From: Nocardioides sp. Arc9.136
Lineage (GTDB): Bacteria > Actinomycetota > Actinomycetes > Propionibacteriales > Nocardioidaceae
DNA: 64,000 bases
Assembly: GCF_030506255.1 (NCBI RefSeq)
Contig: NZ_CP113431.1
Location: 3,607,001 to 3,671,000, forward strand
Direction: 5' to 3'
This document shows, one piece after another, positions 48,791 to 56,690 of the stretch (within the stretch, counting starts at the first letter, position 1; each line of letters begins with the position of its first letter). Position numbers and translations under genes: made by a program. Under the pieces are notes generated by a model. The model was not told the DNA's origin, searched no databases, and saw only the letters and a list, made by a program, of their open reading frames with translations.

Positions 48791-50191
48791 GTGAGCACCC
48801 CGAACCGCGCAGCGGTCTACGCCCGGATCTCCAGTGACATCGAGGGAACCGGCGCGGGCGTCGCTCGGCAGGTCGAGGACTGCCGAAAGTTGGCCGCTGG
48901 GTTGGGCTGGCAGGTCGCCGGGGAGTACGTCGACAACGACATCTCGGCCTACTCCGGCAAGCGCAGGCCGGAGTACGAGCGCATGCTGGCGGACCTGGCC
49001 GACGGGCTGGTCGATGGCGTGCTGGTGTACCACATCGATCGCCTCACCCGGCGACCCATCGAGCTCGAAGAGTTCCTAGGCGCCTTGGACCGGGCGCGGG
49101 TGCGCCAGGTCAAGTTCGTCACCGGTGACACCGACGTCTTCTCTGGCGACGGCCTGATGATGGCGCGGGTGATGGCGGCGATGGCGGCGAAGGAATCGGC
49201 TGACAAGTCCCGCCGGGTGGCACGCAAGCACCAGCAGAACGCGACCGAGGGCAAGCCGCACAAGGGCGCCACTCGGCCCTTCGGCTACGAGGCCGACTTC
49301 GTCACGGTCCGGGCAGACGAGGCCGAGGTCTACCGCCAGTTGGTCGCCCGGTTCCTGGCCGGTGAGTCGACCCGCTCGTTGGCGGCCTGGCTGAGCGCGA
49401 ATGAGGTGCCGACGGTGACCGGCTCGGACTGGCAGACCAGCACCTTGAAGAACATGCTGATCAACCCCCGGTACGCCGGGTTCCGGGTCCATCGGGGTCA
49501 GATCGCCGCCACTGGACAATGGGACCCGATCATCACCGAGGAGCAGCACCGCCAGATCCTTGCCAAGTACGCCGAGAAGAAGAACAGCGGACGCCGCGCC
49601 CCCCAGCGCTACCTGCTCTCCGGCATGTTGCGCTGCGGAAAGTGCGGCGTCCGCCTGTACTCCAGCGCCCGCAAGACCAGCCGCCGCTACGTGTGCCTCT
49701 CAGGCCCCGACCACGGGGGATGCGGTGGCCTGGCCATCACCGCCGATCCCCTGGAGCGCTTCGTGGCCGATGCCGTGCTCTACCGGCTCGACACCAGCGA
49801 ACTGGCCGACACCCTGGCCGGGCGCAGCAGCAGCGACGAGCGTGCCGCTGACCTCACGACAGCCTTGGACGAGGCGACCGAGCGGCTGGAGCAGCTCGCC
49901 CTGGCATTCGCCAACGGCGACATCAGCATGCGCGAGTGGATGACCGCCAGGAAGCCCATCGAGCAGCGATTGATGACCACCCAACGGCAGCTCGCAGCGA
50001 TCACCCACACCACCGCACTGACCGGGCTGGTGGGCAACGGGGAGGCGCTAAGCCGATCGTGGCAATCGCTCAACCTCTCCCGGCAGCACGCGATCGTCGA
50101 GGCCCTGGTCGATCACGTCGTGATCGGGCCCGGCACCCCCGGGGCCCAGGCGCTGGACCCCGGCCGCGTCTGCGTCGTGTGGCGCCACTGA
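48791..50191 (+). CDS. Large serine recombinase (integrase)
   Basis: Seen: 466 aa. The resolvase domain begins YARISSD with catalytic S14 and holds the DRLTRRP helix. A recombinase domain follows (about 160-260: GKPHKGATRPFGYE, LINPRYAG), then a zinc ribbon (CGKCG ... CLSGPDHGGCGG, about 275-315) and a coiled-coil stretch. Known: such integrases join attP and attB without accessory factors and need a directionality factor for excision. It lies 27 bp from attL, as usual. The GTG start is decided by the TAATGT box upstream. Confidence 0.93.
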   Translation: MSTPNRAAVYARISSDIEGTGAGVARQVEDCRKLAAGLGWQVAGEYVDNDISAYSGKRRPEYERMLADLADGLVDGVLVYHIDRLTRRPIELEEFLGALDRARVRQVKFVTGDTDVFSGDGLMMARVMAAMAAKESADKSRRVARKHQQNATEGKPHKGATRPFGYEADFVTVRADEAEVYRQLVARFLAGESTRSLAAWLSANEVPTVTGSDWQTSTLKNMLINPRYAGFRVHRGQIAATGQWDPIITEEQHRQILAKYAEKKNSGRRAPQRYLLSGMLRCGKCGVRLYSSARKTSRRYVCLSGPDHGGCGGLAITADPLERFVADAVLYRLDTSELADTLAGRSSSDERAADLTTALDEATERLEQLALAFANGDISMREWMTARKPIEQRLMTTQRQLAAITHTTALTGLVGNGEALSRSWQSLNLSRQHAIVEALVDHVVIGPGTPGAQALDPGRVCVVWRH

Positions 50192-50380
50192 GCGACCCCC
50201 GGCGTCTCGCGTGCTCCCGCTCCGCGGGTGCGCGCGCGAGCCACCCGGCGGCCCGCCCAGCAGCACCCCCACCCGCCGCACGACCAGCGGATCGGTGACC
50301 TTCACCTGGACTCCCTGCGCGGCACACGAGGCCCGCACGAAGGCCGCGACCTCCTCGGCAGAGAACTGGCTTAGTCCCAT
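50048..50380 (-). CDS. Small hypothetical protein, translationally coupled to Rep
   Basis: Seen: 110 aa. The ATG lies within the last codons of rep (ATG GGA CTA AGC overlapping GAC TAA). Residues 1-45 look like a real fold (FSAEEVAAFVRASCAAQGVQ, then KVTDPLVVRRVGVLLGG); the rest is Gly/Arg-rich and overlaps the 3' end of the convergent integrase gene by 144 bp. Its place next to the integrase fits a directionality factor or regulator, but nothing in the sequence proves that. Confidence 0.5.
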   Translation of the reverse strand: MGLSQFSAEEVAAFVRASCAAQGVQVKVTDPLVVRRVGVLLGGPPGGSRAHPRSGSTRDAGGRSVAPHDADAAGVQRLGPGGAGPDHDVIDQGLDDRVLPGEVERLPRSA

Positions 50381-51015
50381 GCGAACCACACCGCCGGCGG
50401 CGCCTTCCAATCCTCCGCATCGGCCGAGGACCACGACCGCGACGGCGGACCACCCATGACCGTGGACGCCTTGTGCAGCACCATCGCCGAAGAGATGCCC
50501 GAGAGGCGCAGGACCGGCGGCTGGAAGCCCTGGCCGACCTCGTAGCGGTGCAGCCCCAGCAGGTGCTCGCGCTCGGCGGGGTTAAACGCCTTGGTCACGT
50601 ACTTCGACAGGTATCCCGCCGCGCGGCGTGCCTCATTCAAGGAGGTCGAGCCCACCGGGAGGTCCGAGAGCCGCTTGATGTGGACGAACCCACGACCCCA
50701 CGCGGACTGGATCCGCCCGCGAGGGATGAACTGGCCAACCGCGAAGTGCACGTGCAGCCCGTGGCCGGACTTGTGCCACTCCGGAACCCACACGTACGGA
50801 AAGGGCTTGCCGCCCATCTCCGCACGCAGCGCCCGGAAGAACGCCGCCACATGCTGACGAAGCTGCGCGGGGTCGTGACACCCAGCCCCGGCGTAGGTCA
50901 ACGTCCCGAGCCGGTTGAGTCGGTTACCGGCGCAGTAGACCCGGACCTTCTTCTTCGCCCGGCGCGCGGCCTCCAGGCGCGACCGCTCCGGATCAGATGC
51001 AGCGCCCGCAGGCAC
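50371..51015 (-). CDS. Rolling-circle replication initiator-like protein (HUH type)
   Basis: Seen: 214 aa. The metal-binding HUH motif is GLHVHFAVG (H88, H90), and the nicking-tyrosine region is GYLSKYVTK (Y135/Y139 with K138 and K142). TYAGAGCHDPAQLRQHVAAFF is the usual first conserved block. Known: HUH Rep proteins nick the double-strand origin and stay bound through Tyr. The start is uncertain; the frame stays open upstream, so the protein may begin earlier. The origin is probably in the non-coding stretch ahead of it. Confidence 0.78.
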   Translation of the reverse strand: MPAGAASDPERSRLEAARRAKKKVRVYCAGNRLNRLGTLTYAGAGCHDPAQLRQHVAAFFRALRAEMGGKPFPYVWVPEWHKSGHGLHVHFAVGQFIPRGRIQSAWGRGFVHIKRLSDLPVGSTSLNEARRAAGYLSKYVTKAFNPAEREHLLGLHRYEVGQGFQPPVLRLSGISSAMVLHKASTVMGGPPSRSWSSADAEDWKAPPAVWFAWD

Positions 51016-51615
51016 CCACGCCCGCGCGGGCCGGTAGGAGGGAACGAAACAGCCACCGGCCTCACCGGCGGGGGGTGGAGCGAGAGAACCCAGCCCGCGT
51101 CGGGCTGGATGAGACGAGATTCAGACACGAGAACACTCCGTGTGACGAGCCGACAGGGAATGTCGGTCCCGCCCGGAGATCCCGGAGTCGCCACAGCAAC
51201 GGCGGCAGCCATCGAACGCAAGGCGGGGCCCAAGCCGTCTGCCCCGTCGTTCAACGGGTGCTTGCTATGTCGAAGCTGCCGGTAACGCGCCTAGTTACTT
51301 CCCCGCAGGACGGCCCACGGACCCGGAGTGCGCATGTAAGAACTGAGGTGTAGGTGCCGCAGCACGAGTTGCTGAACGCATCGTGGCACAGGTCCGCTCC
51401 ACCTGTCCGGCGATCGGCGGGCCGGGCGGGGGTGTGTCGCCACCCCAACCGCGCTCGTCCCTCGCGCGCCCGGGGCCCCTGCGACCCGAGAGACACCCCC
51501 ACCCCCCGGCCCGCCGACCACCTCTCGCCGCGACGGGGTCCAGCCCCGGCGCGTCCCGAGTTACGTTGCTACTTCAAGTCAAGAGCCCTCGCATCGCGGA
51601 CCACGACCCTCGCCC
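51016..51615. other. 600-bp gene-free stretch of the element with a large stem-loop
   Basis: No convincing gene. 51413-51438 (CGGCGGGCCGGG, then CGGGGGTGTGTC) pairs with 51488-51517 to form a long imperfect stem with a loop of about 50 nt. A smaller hairpin CAGCCCG-CGT-CGGGCTG is near 51091-51107. It could hold the rolling-circle origins or end the transcript of the gene at 51616; neither can be decided from sequence. Confidence 0.45.
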
Positions 51616-52671
51616 TCACAGCCACACGCTGAGTGGGGCGTCTCCGCCGAACCGTCTCCAGTATGCGTGTCCGAGTGCCAGCCCCACCGACGTGAGCGTA
51701 ACGTTCTTCAGGGCCGTCCCATTCCATTCTTCGAACAGGGCCGCAACATCAGGAGCGCGTGCCTTCAGGTCGGCTTCGACCTCAGCTCCGCTCAACACCC
51801 CGAGCTCCTGAACTTGAACCACGGAACTGCGCAGGTGCTCTGCACCCAAGGTCTTGATTAGGTCGTCCACGTCTTGTGTCGCCGGAACCTGGAGTTGAAA
51901 ATTCTCTGGATTTCTGAAACACGGCATTAGCAATCGGTGTCGAAGTGGGGAATCACGCAGGTCCTCTGGCATTTGCTCCGCGGAGAAACCGTTTGTGAAT
52001 GCGGAGGTTTGCGACGTTCTGATTGCGTCACCGAGTCCGACCTCACTGATGGAGACCGCCCCGGCTCCCACATATTCGATGTGCTGGAAGTCAACGTCCC
52101 GCAACGGTTCCGTCGGAACTGGAAGGGTCAGCATCGTGCCACGCAACCGAACATCGATGACCGACTGCGCATTGGGCAAGATAGCAGGCACGCGTGTGTA
52201 GCGAACGAGGAAGGCAAGTGCGATCGCCCGCCGTTGGGCCTCGGTGAGTTTGGGAGCGGCAGTTATCGCCTCGTTCAAAGCGAGGGTTCGCAGATTGCGA
52301 TCGTCTTCTTTCACGCGGTCGACCAGTAAGTCCACTAGGACCTGGCCGAGGTCGTCCTCACCTGAACACGCGTACTCGCGCTGAGCATTGAAGACGGACC
52401 GCTGGACATCTGGATCACTGAAACGTTCCGCAGCCTCGGGCGCTTCTGCGTACATTTTAGTGAGAAACTCGGTTGTGATCTTGTCTGCTCGGGCAAGAGC
52501 AACGTCCTCAGCGATTCCCCGGAGTTCCAAGAAGTTCTGTTGGAAGACCGCCAGTGCGATTTCCTTGACTTCTTCGCGCGAGGGGCCGATATAGACGAGA
52601 TCGCCACCGGCTTGAAGATTTGTCGAGTTCTCCCCGCCGGACTGCTCTTGCTCGTTCGGACGCTGCCTCAC
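51616..52671 (-). CDS. LPO_1073/Vpar_1526-like protein, candidate defence effector
   Basis: Seen: 351 aa. The N-terminus SGGENSTNLQAGGDLVYIG (11-29) is a motif I recall from the LPO_1073/Vpar_1526 family; then comes a helical part (REEVKEIALAVFQQNF, DPDVQRSVFNAQREYA) and a C-terminal domain without known catalytic motifs. The GTG overlaps the upstream membrane-protein stop by 4 nt. The DNA here is more AT-rich than the surroundings, a sign of separate origin. Known: members are scattered near phage-defence genes, function unproven. Inference: an effector or sensor of an anti-phage or element-maintenance system. The family name is from memory. Confidence 0.6.
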   Translation of the reverse strand: MRQRPNEQEQSGGENSTNLQAGGDLVYIGPSREEVKEIALAVFQQNFLELRGIAEDVALARADKITTEFLTKMYAEAPEAAERFSDPDVQRSVFNAQREYACSGEDDLGQVLVDLLVDRVKEDDRNLRTLALNEAITAAPKLTEAQRRAIALAFLVRYTRVPAILPNAQSVIDVRLRGTMLTLPVPTEPLRDVDFQHIEYVGAGAVSISEVGLGDAIRTSQTSAFTNGFSAEQMPEDLRDSPLRHRLLMPCFRNPENFQLQVPATQDVDDLIKTLGAEHLRSSVVQVQELGVLSGAEVEADLKARAPDVAALFEEWNGTALKNVTLTSVGLALGHAYWRRFGGDAPLSVWL

Positions 52672-53000
52672 TCGTCACCTCCGTCCATACGCACCGTCAG
52701 ATCGCGCCCTGCCTGAAAATTTCGGGATCCCTTCCCGCCGCGCTGGCTTTGGGACGGTGGTGTTCCGGCGCCGCCGCCAGTCGCTCCCGCGATCATGAGA
52801 ACTAAACCAAGTGCGATTGCCGACACCGCGATCCACATCTGCCATTGCCAGACGGAGACACCATCTGCCTCTGCGGCATAGATCCAGAAGGCGGCCGCGA
52901 AGGTACCGCCCAATCCGGCGACGACGCCACCGATCTCAACTAAATTTCCGAAGCTTCTTCCCACGGACCAACGGTAATTGACGAGCGCCGGGTGCCACAT
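52668..53000 (-). CDS. Small two-helix membrane protein sharing the QAGxD motif with its partner
   Basis: Seen: 110 aa. Two membrane helices at about 24-43 and 56-74, a Gly-rich turn, then a C-terminal tail GGKGSRNFQAGRDLTVRM (88-105) that resembles the N-terminal motif of the next protein (GGENSTNLQAGGDLVYI). Stop and start overlap by 4 nt. The ATG at 53000 has no ribosome site; a GTG at 52964 lies 6 nt after TACCGT and may be the true, leaderless start. Inference: it tethers or gates the partner at the membrane through the shared motif. Confidence 0.6.
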   Translation of the reverse strand: MWHPALVNYRWSVGRSFGNLVEIGGVVAGLGGTFAAAFWIYAAEADGVSVWQWQMWIAVSAIALGLVLMIAGATGGGAGTPPSQSQRGGKGSRNFQAGRDLTVRMDGGDE

Positions 53001-53029
53001 CGACGCGCCGCGAGCAGCTGGCGGCGGAG

Positions 53030-53075
53030 GGCGTACTTGCAACTTGTGAGGTTCTCGGTGGCGGTGGGGCCGCCC
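53030..53075. other. attR (right junction)
   Basis: Left of GTT (53051-53053) is element DNA ending ACTTGTGAG; right of it is host HNH coding sequence. Only the GTT is shared with attL. Confidence 0.75.
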
Positions 53076-54190
53076 CTGCTGTGGGGGACGACGTGGTCGT
53101 CGTCGACCTTGCTGGTGGTGTGGGCGGGGCGGGTGCACCAGGGGAAGACGCAGTGGTGGTCTCGCAGCCTGGTCTGGGCGGAGAGGCGGTCGGGGACCTC
53201 GTAGGCCTCGACGTGGATCCGTTCGGTCAGGTCGATGACGGGCTTGATGGTGATGTGTGCGCCGTCGCGGGCGGCGCGGGTGCACCACTCGGCGAGCTGG
53301 GTGGTGAGCACGAACCCCCTTGTGGCTTCGACCCGGGTCACGCCGTCCAGGACCGGTTCCCCATCGGGGCCGGGGGCCTGGTGGACGTGGACGACGAGGG
53401 GTGTGGGGTCGGTGTCAAACTGCAGCTGGAGCTGGCGGCGGGCCATGTCGCCGGCGGCCATCGCCCGCCGTGCGCCTTCGGCCTCTGTTGACCCGAGTTG
53501 GGCGAGGCGGGCGGCGCCCTTGGTGATCGCATCCTCGAGGTCGAGGGCGTCGGCGAGGTCGAGGGTGCCCCAGATGTCGACGTGGCCGTCGTAGGAGACC
53601 TGTTGGGTCTGGATGGTGAAGTGGCGGGCTTCGGTGCGTTCGTGCCGGACTCGTTCGGCTTCGGCGGGGTCGAACCGGACGAGTGCTTCGTCGAGGAGCC
53701 GGTCGAGCGCGGCGGGGCCGATGGTGGCGGCGACGGGGGCGACGTGGGTGTCCACGAATCCTGCACCGGCTTTGGGCAGGTGCAGGGTGCGGCGGGCGAT
53801 GGACCGGGCTTTCCAGGCGGGGAGGGCGAGGTTGGTGACCTTCGCCCAGGTCCGGGGGAGGCGGTAGCGCAGCTCGAGGGCCTCGGCGAGGTAGGCGCGG
53901 CCGGCGTCCTCGGACTTCCCGATCCCGGCGGCGAACTCGATGACGGCGAACTCGCTCACCAACGGTGCGCCGTCCCCGGCGAGGCCGATGGCTTTGTCGC
54001 CGAACCCCTTCAGCGTCGACCACGCCGAGGCGGTGCTGATTGATTCGGCGGGGTGCATGACGCACCACTGGACCGCGGCTTGGAGGAGTTCGGCTTCGGC
54101 GGCGTTCGCGGCGCGTTGGCTGGCCCGGGCGAGGCGCAGCACGTCGGCTGGGGTGTCCAGCGGGTGCTCGAGGGTCGCGGTGAGGGCCAT
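53051..54190 (-). pseudogene. 5' fragment of the DUF222/HNH nuclease gene, interrupted at the HNH Asn codon
   Basis: Seen: 380 codons from the ATG at 54190 to the AAC codon at 53053-53051. A DUF222 part (1-300) leads to the HNH start CVFPWCTRPAHTTSKVDDDH, then SRGGPTATEN. The frame runs 37 codons into the element to a TAA at 52940, so a truncated 416-aa product lacking the last HNH His could be made. Known: DUF222/HNH (13E12-type) genes are common in actinobacteria, several with LexA boxes. A near-consensus LexA box lies upstream. Precise excision would restore the gene. Confidence 0.9.
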
Positions 54191-54196
54191 GGTCTT

Positions 54197-54218
54197 ATTA
54201 TACTCGTACGTGTGTTCG
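54197..54218 (-). promoter_or_regulatory. HNH gene promoter with SOS (LexA) box
   Basis: TATAAT (54197-54202, minus strand) is a perfect -10. Next to it CGAAC-ACAC-GTACG (54205-54218) differs by one base from the actinobacterial LexA box CGAAC-N4-GTTCG. Bound LexA would cover the spacer. Transcripts starting here run toward attR and the candidate defence genes, which lie in the same direction. Confidence 0.65.
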
Positions 54219-54258
54219 AATGGAAGGTTCGTGCGCACGGTTGTGGATCGGCGACAGG

Positions 54259-54528
54259 GGGTCTCGACGACGCTCGCCGGGGCTCGCTGCTCGACCAGCG
54301 GTGCAGGGTCTCGACGACGCTCGCTGGCGCTCGCTGCTCGACCAGCAGCGGGCCGGCGACGGCGCGCGACCCACGGTGTGCCCGTCCTCTAGTTGCCTCC
54401 ACCGCGACCACCCACGACCCGCAGGCCGTAGGTCGGCTGCCAGGGGTCTCGACGACGCTCGCCGGGGCTCGCTGCTCGACCAGCAGCGCGGGGTCTCGAC
54501 GACGCTCGCCGGGGCTCGCCGCTCGACC
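54259..54528 (+). repeat. Four copies of a 41-bp GC-rich repeat
   Basis: Copies at 54259-54299, 54306-54346, 54444-54484 and 54491-54528. Each starts GGTCTCGACGACGCTCGC and ends GCTCGACC(AGC). They come as two close pairs, each with 6 bp between copies, and the pairs are 97 bp apart. Internal symmetry is partial. The rest of 54191-54588 has no gene. Confidence 0.85.
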
Positions 54529-54588
54529 GACACAGGCCGGGAGGGGGCACGACTGATTGGCCGGCGCCCGGCGGGACACCGTGGCTCC

Positions 54589-55347
54589 GTGACCGACGTA
54601 CCCGTGTGGCTCCAGGCCGGCGGCTGGGGGCTCCTGGCCGGTGGCGCGCTCGTGGTCGGCGCGCTCGTCGCGTGGTTCGTGGCCGTCCCGCAGCGGGTGG
54701 TCGCCGGCGTCATGGCGTTCGGCTCCGGCGTGCTGGTGTCCGCCCTCGCCTTCGACCTCGTCGACGAGGCCGAGCGGACCGGCGGCCTCGCGGCGACCGC
54801 CACCGGCTTCCTCGGCGGCGCGGTGGTGTACGTCGCCGCCAACATCGCCCTGGCCCGCCGCGGCGCCCGTCACCGCAAGCGCTCGCAGGACCAGCAGGCC
54901 TCGGAGGAGGAGCAGCAGGGCAGCGGCGCCGCCATCGCGGTCGGCGCGCTGCTCGACGGGATCCCGGAGTCGGTCGTCCTGGGCATCTCGTTGCTCGGCG
55001 GGGGCGGCGTGGGGGTGCCCGTGCTCGCCGCGATCTTCATCTCCAACCTGCCCGAGGGCCTCTCCTCCGCGGCCGGCATGAAGCGCAGCGGCCGCGGCGC
55101 CCGCTACGTCTTCGGCGTCTGGGGCGGCATCGCGGTGGCCAGCGGCCTCGCCGGCCTGCTCGGCGCGCTCCTGCTCGACGGCGCCTCGCCGACCACCATC
55201 GCCGTGATCACCGCAGTCGCGGCCGGGGCGATCCTCGCGATGATCGCCGACACGATGATCCCGGAGGCGTTCGAGGACACCCATCTCTACGCCGGGCTGC
55301 TCGCCACGGTCGGGTTCATCGTGGCGTTCAGCATCGAGCGCATCTGA
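54589..55347 (+). CDS. ZIP-family metal transporter
   Basis: Seen: 252 aa with about eight membrane helices and a charged loop (HRKRSQDQQASEEEQQ) between helices 3 and 4. Metal-site motifs: GALLDGIPES in helix 4 and FISNLPEGLS in helix 5; the His of the classic HNxPEG is Ser here (SNLPEG). Known: ZIP proteins import divalent metals such as zinc. GTG start with a weak upstream purine run. Metal specificity cannot be read. Confidence 0.85.
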   Translation: MTDVPVWLQAGGWGLLAGGALVVGALVAWFVAVPQRVVAGVMAFGSGVLVSALAFDLVDEAERTGGLAATATGFLGGAVVYVAANIALARRGARHRKRSQDQQASEEEQQGSGAAIAVGALLDGIPESVVLGISLLGGGGVGVPVLAAIFISNLPEGLSSAAGMKRSGRGARYVFGVWGGIAVASGLAGLLGALLLDGASPTTIAVITAVAAGAILAMIADTMIPEAFEDTHLYAGLLATVGFIVAFSIERI

Positions 55348-55449
55348 CGCCACGCCGACGCCACACCGACAAGGCGCCGTCGGCCGTATCCGCAGGCACC
55401 CCACGGGTACCGCGAGGGCTCCCCCATCGACCCCGGAGGTCACCCGACC

Positions 55450-55998
55450 ATGGCTCGAAACACGCTCTCCCGCTCCCTGCACGACGTCGGCCTCGCGGCC
55501 TGGTTCGGCGGCACGCTCGCCAACGCCGTCGCCCTCAACCCCGCCGCCGCGCAGGCCACCTCCTCCACCGACGTCGGCGCCGTGGCCAACACCGGCTGGG
55601 ACCGCTGGACCCCCGTGAACGCCGCGGCGATCGGCGCCCACCTCGTCGGCAGCATCGGCCAGCTCGGCGGCAACAAGACCCGCGTCGCCGGCCAGGAGGG
55701 CGTCGGCTCGATGGTGGTCGCGAAGACCGCCCTCACCGCGGCCGCGCTCGGGGCGACGGCGTACTCCCGCGCGCTGGGCAAGAAGGTCTCCCAGGAGACC
55801 CAGATGCCCGCAGCCTCGGGCACCGAGCCCGAGGCGGGGACCCCGCCGGAGGTCGCGAAGGCCCAGAAGCAGCTGGCCGCGCTCCAGTGGGTGGTGCCCG
55901 CGCTGACCGGCGCGCTGGTCGTCGTGAGCTCCTTCGCCGGCGAGCAGCAGCGCGCGACCGAGCAGAAGACGGGGTTCCTCGGCCGGCTCGCCCCCTGA
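55450..55998 (+). CDS. Membrane protein of unknown function
   Basis: Seen: 182 aa. About four hydrophobic segments: residues 10-28, 55-75 (weak), 88-108 and 140-162, with a hydrophilic Pro/Glu stretch at 118-138 and a short charged tail. ATG after GGAGGTCACCCGACC. I do not recognise the family, although the arrangement recalls small actinobacterial integral membrane proteins. It lies 102 bp after the ZIP gene on the same strand. Confidence 0.72.
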   Translation: MARNTLSRSLHDVGLAAWFGGTLANAVALNPAAAQATSSTDVGAVANTGWDRWTPVNAAAIGAHLVGSIGQLGGNKTRVAGQEGVGSMVVAKTALTAAALGATAYSRALGKKVSQETQMPAASGTEPEAGTPPEVAKAQKQLAALQWVVPALTGALVVVSSFAGEQQRATEQKTGFLGRLAP

Positions 55999-56024
55999 CG
56001 GCCTGACGGCGGGCCGGGGCGGCC

Positions 56025-56690
56025 TCAGCCCCGGCGCGACTCCAGCACGCGGAAGCCCTTGGCCGACGCGAGCCTGGTCGTCGGGAAGCCCTGGTCGCCC
56101 AGCCACCGCTGCAGCGAGTCCGCGCCCAGGTTCTTCCCGACGACCATGACCGCCCGCCCGTGCGGCGCCAGCCGCGGCAGCCAGGTGAGCAGCAGCTCGT
56201 GCAGCGCCTGCTTGCCGATGCGGATCGGCGGGTTCGACCAGATCTCGTCGTACGTCGCGTGCGGGTCGACGGCGTCCGGCACCGCGGCGCGGTAGCGGTC
56301 GGCGACGCCGAGCGCCGCGGCGTTCTCGTTGGCGAGCAGCACCGCCCGCTCGTTGACGTCGACGGCGGTGACCGTCGACCCCGGCGCGCAGACCGCGACC
56401 GCGAGCCCGATGACGCCGTAGCCGCAGCCCAGGTCGAGGACCCGCCCGCCGGCGGGCGGCTCGGTCTCGCGGAAGAGCACCGCGGTCCCGATGTCGACGC
56501 GACCGCGCGCGAAGACGCCGGAACCGCTCACCAGGGACAGGCTCCGCCCCCAGACCTCCGCGGTCACCGCCGCCCGCTTGAACGGCACGGTCGGGTCGGC
56601 GGAGAAGTAGTGCTCGTCCTGCCCGGGCAGGTCCTCGGGCTGGTCCTCGGGCTGGTCCTCGGGCTGGTCCTCGGGGTGGGCATCGGTCAC
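56025..56690 (-). CDS. RsmC-like class I SAM methyltransferase
   Basis: Seen: 221 aa. SAM motif VLDLGCGYGVIGL and the base-methylating motif SNPPIRIGK are both present. The N-terminus has an EDQP tetrapeptide repeated three times (12-bp tandem repeat at about 56638-56675). Known: RsmC/RlmG-type enzymes methylate guanine N2 in rRNA; the single-domain form is usual in actinobacteria. GTG overlaps the truA stop (GTGA), which decides the start. Confidence 0.85.
   Translation of the reverse strand: MTDAHPEDQPEDQPEDQPEDLPGQDEHYFSADPTVPFKRAAVTAEVWGRSLSLVSGSGVFARGRVDIGTAVLFRETEPPAGGRVLDLGCGYGVIGLAVAVCAPGSTVTAVDVNERAVLLANENAAALGVADRYRAAVPDAVDPHATYDEIWSNPPIRIGKQALHELLLTWLPRLAPHGRAVMVVGKNLGADSLQRWLGDQGFPTTRLASAKGFRVLESRRG

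Larger units (their letters stand above)
48761..53053. mobile_element. Integrative element of about 4.3 kb with serine integrase, Rep and candidate defence module
   Basis: Ends are defined by the split HNH gene: the triplet GTT occurs at both junctions (48761-48763 and 53051-53053), and joining the outer flanks through one GTT rebuilds the host gene. Content from left: integrase (+), then on the minus strand a 110-aa gene, a Rep, about 600 bp non-coding, a LPO_1073-like protein and a membrane protein. No relaxase, capsid or transfer gene is present. Inference: a small element that excises and may replicate by rolling circle, moving with help from another element or phage. Confidence 0.85.

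Noticed and set aside
51251..51502. Small genes in the 600-bp gap of the element
   Set aside because: Open frames on both strands exist but are Arg/Pro-rich, lack ribosome sites and cover the stem-loop.
52668..53288. 206-codon minus-strand frame as one gene
   Set aside because: It crosses attR; the part beyond 53000 is out of frame with the HNH gene and low in complexity, so the membrane protein starts inside the element.
54259..54528. Possible CRISPR array
   Set aside because: Four 41-bp copies but spacers of 6, 97 and 6 bp, no cas genes; a dispersed repeat instead.
56638..56675. 12-bp tandem repeat as a regulatory repeat
   Set aside because: It lies in coding sequence and simply encodes EDQP repeats at the N-terminus of the methyltransferase.
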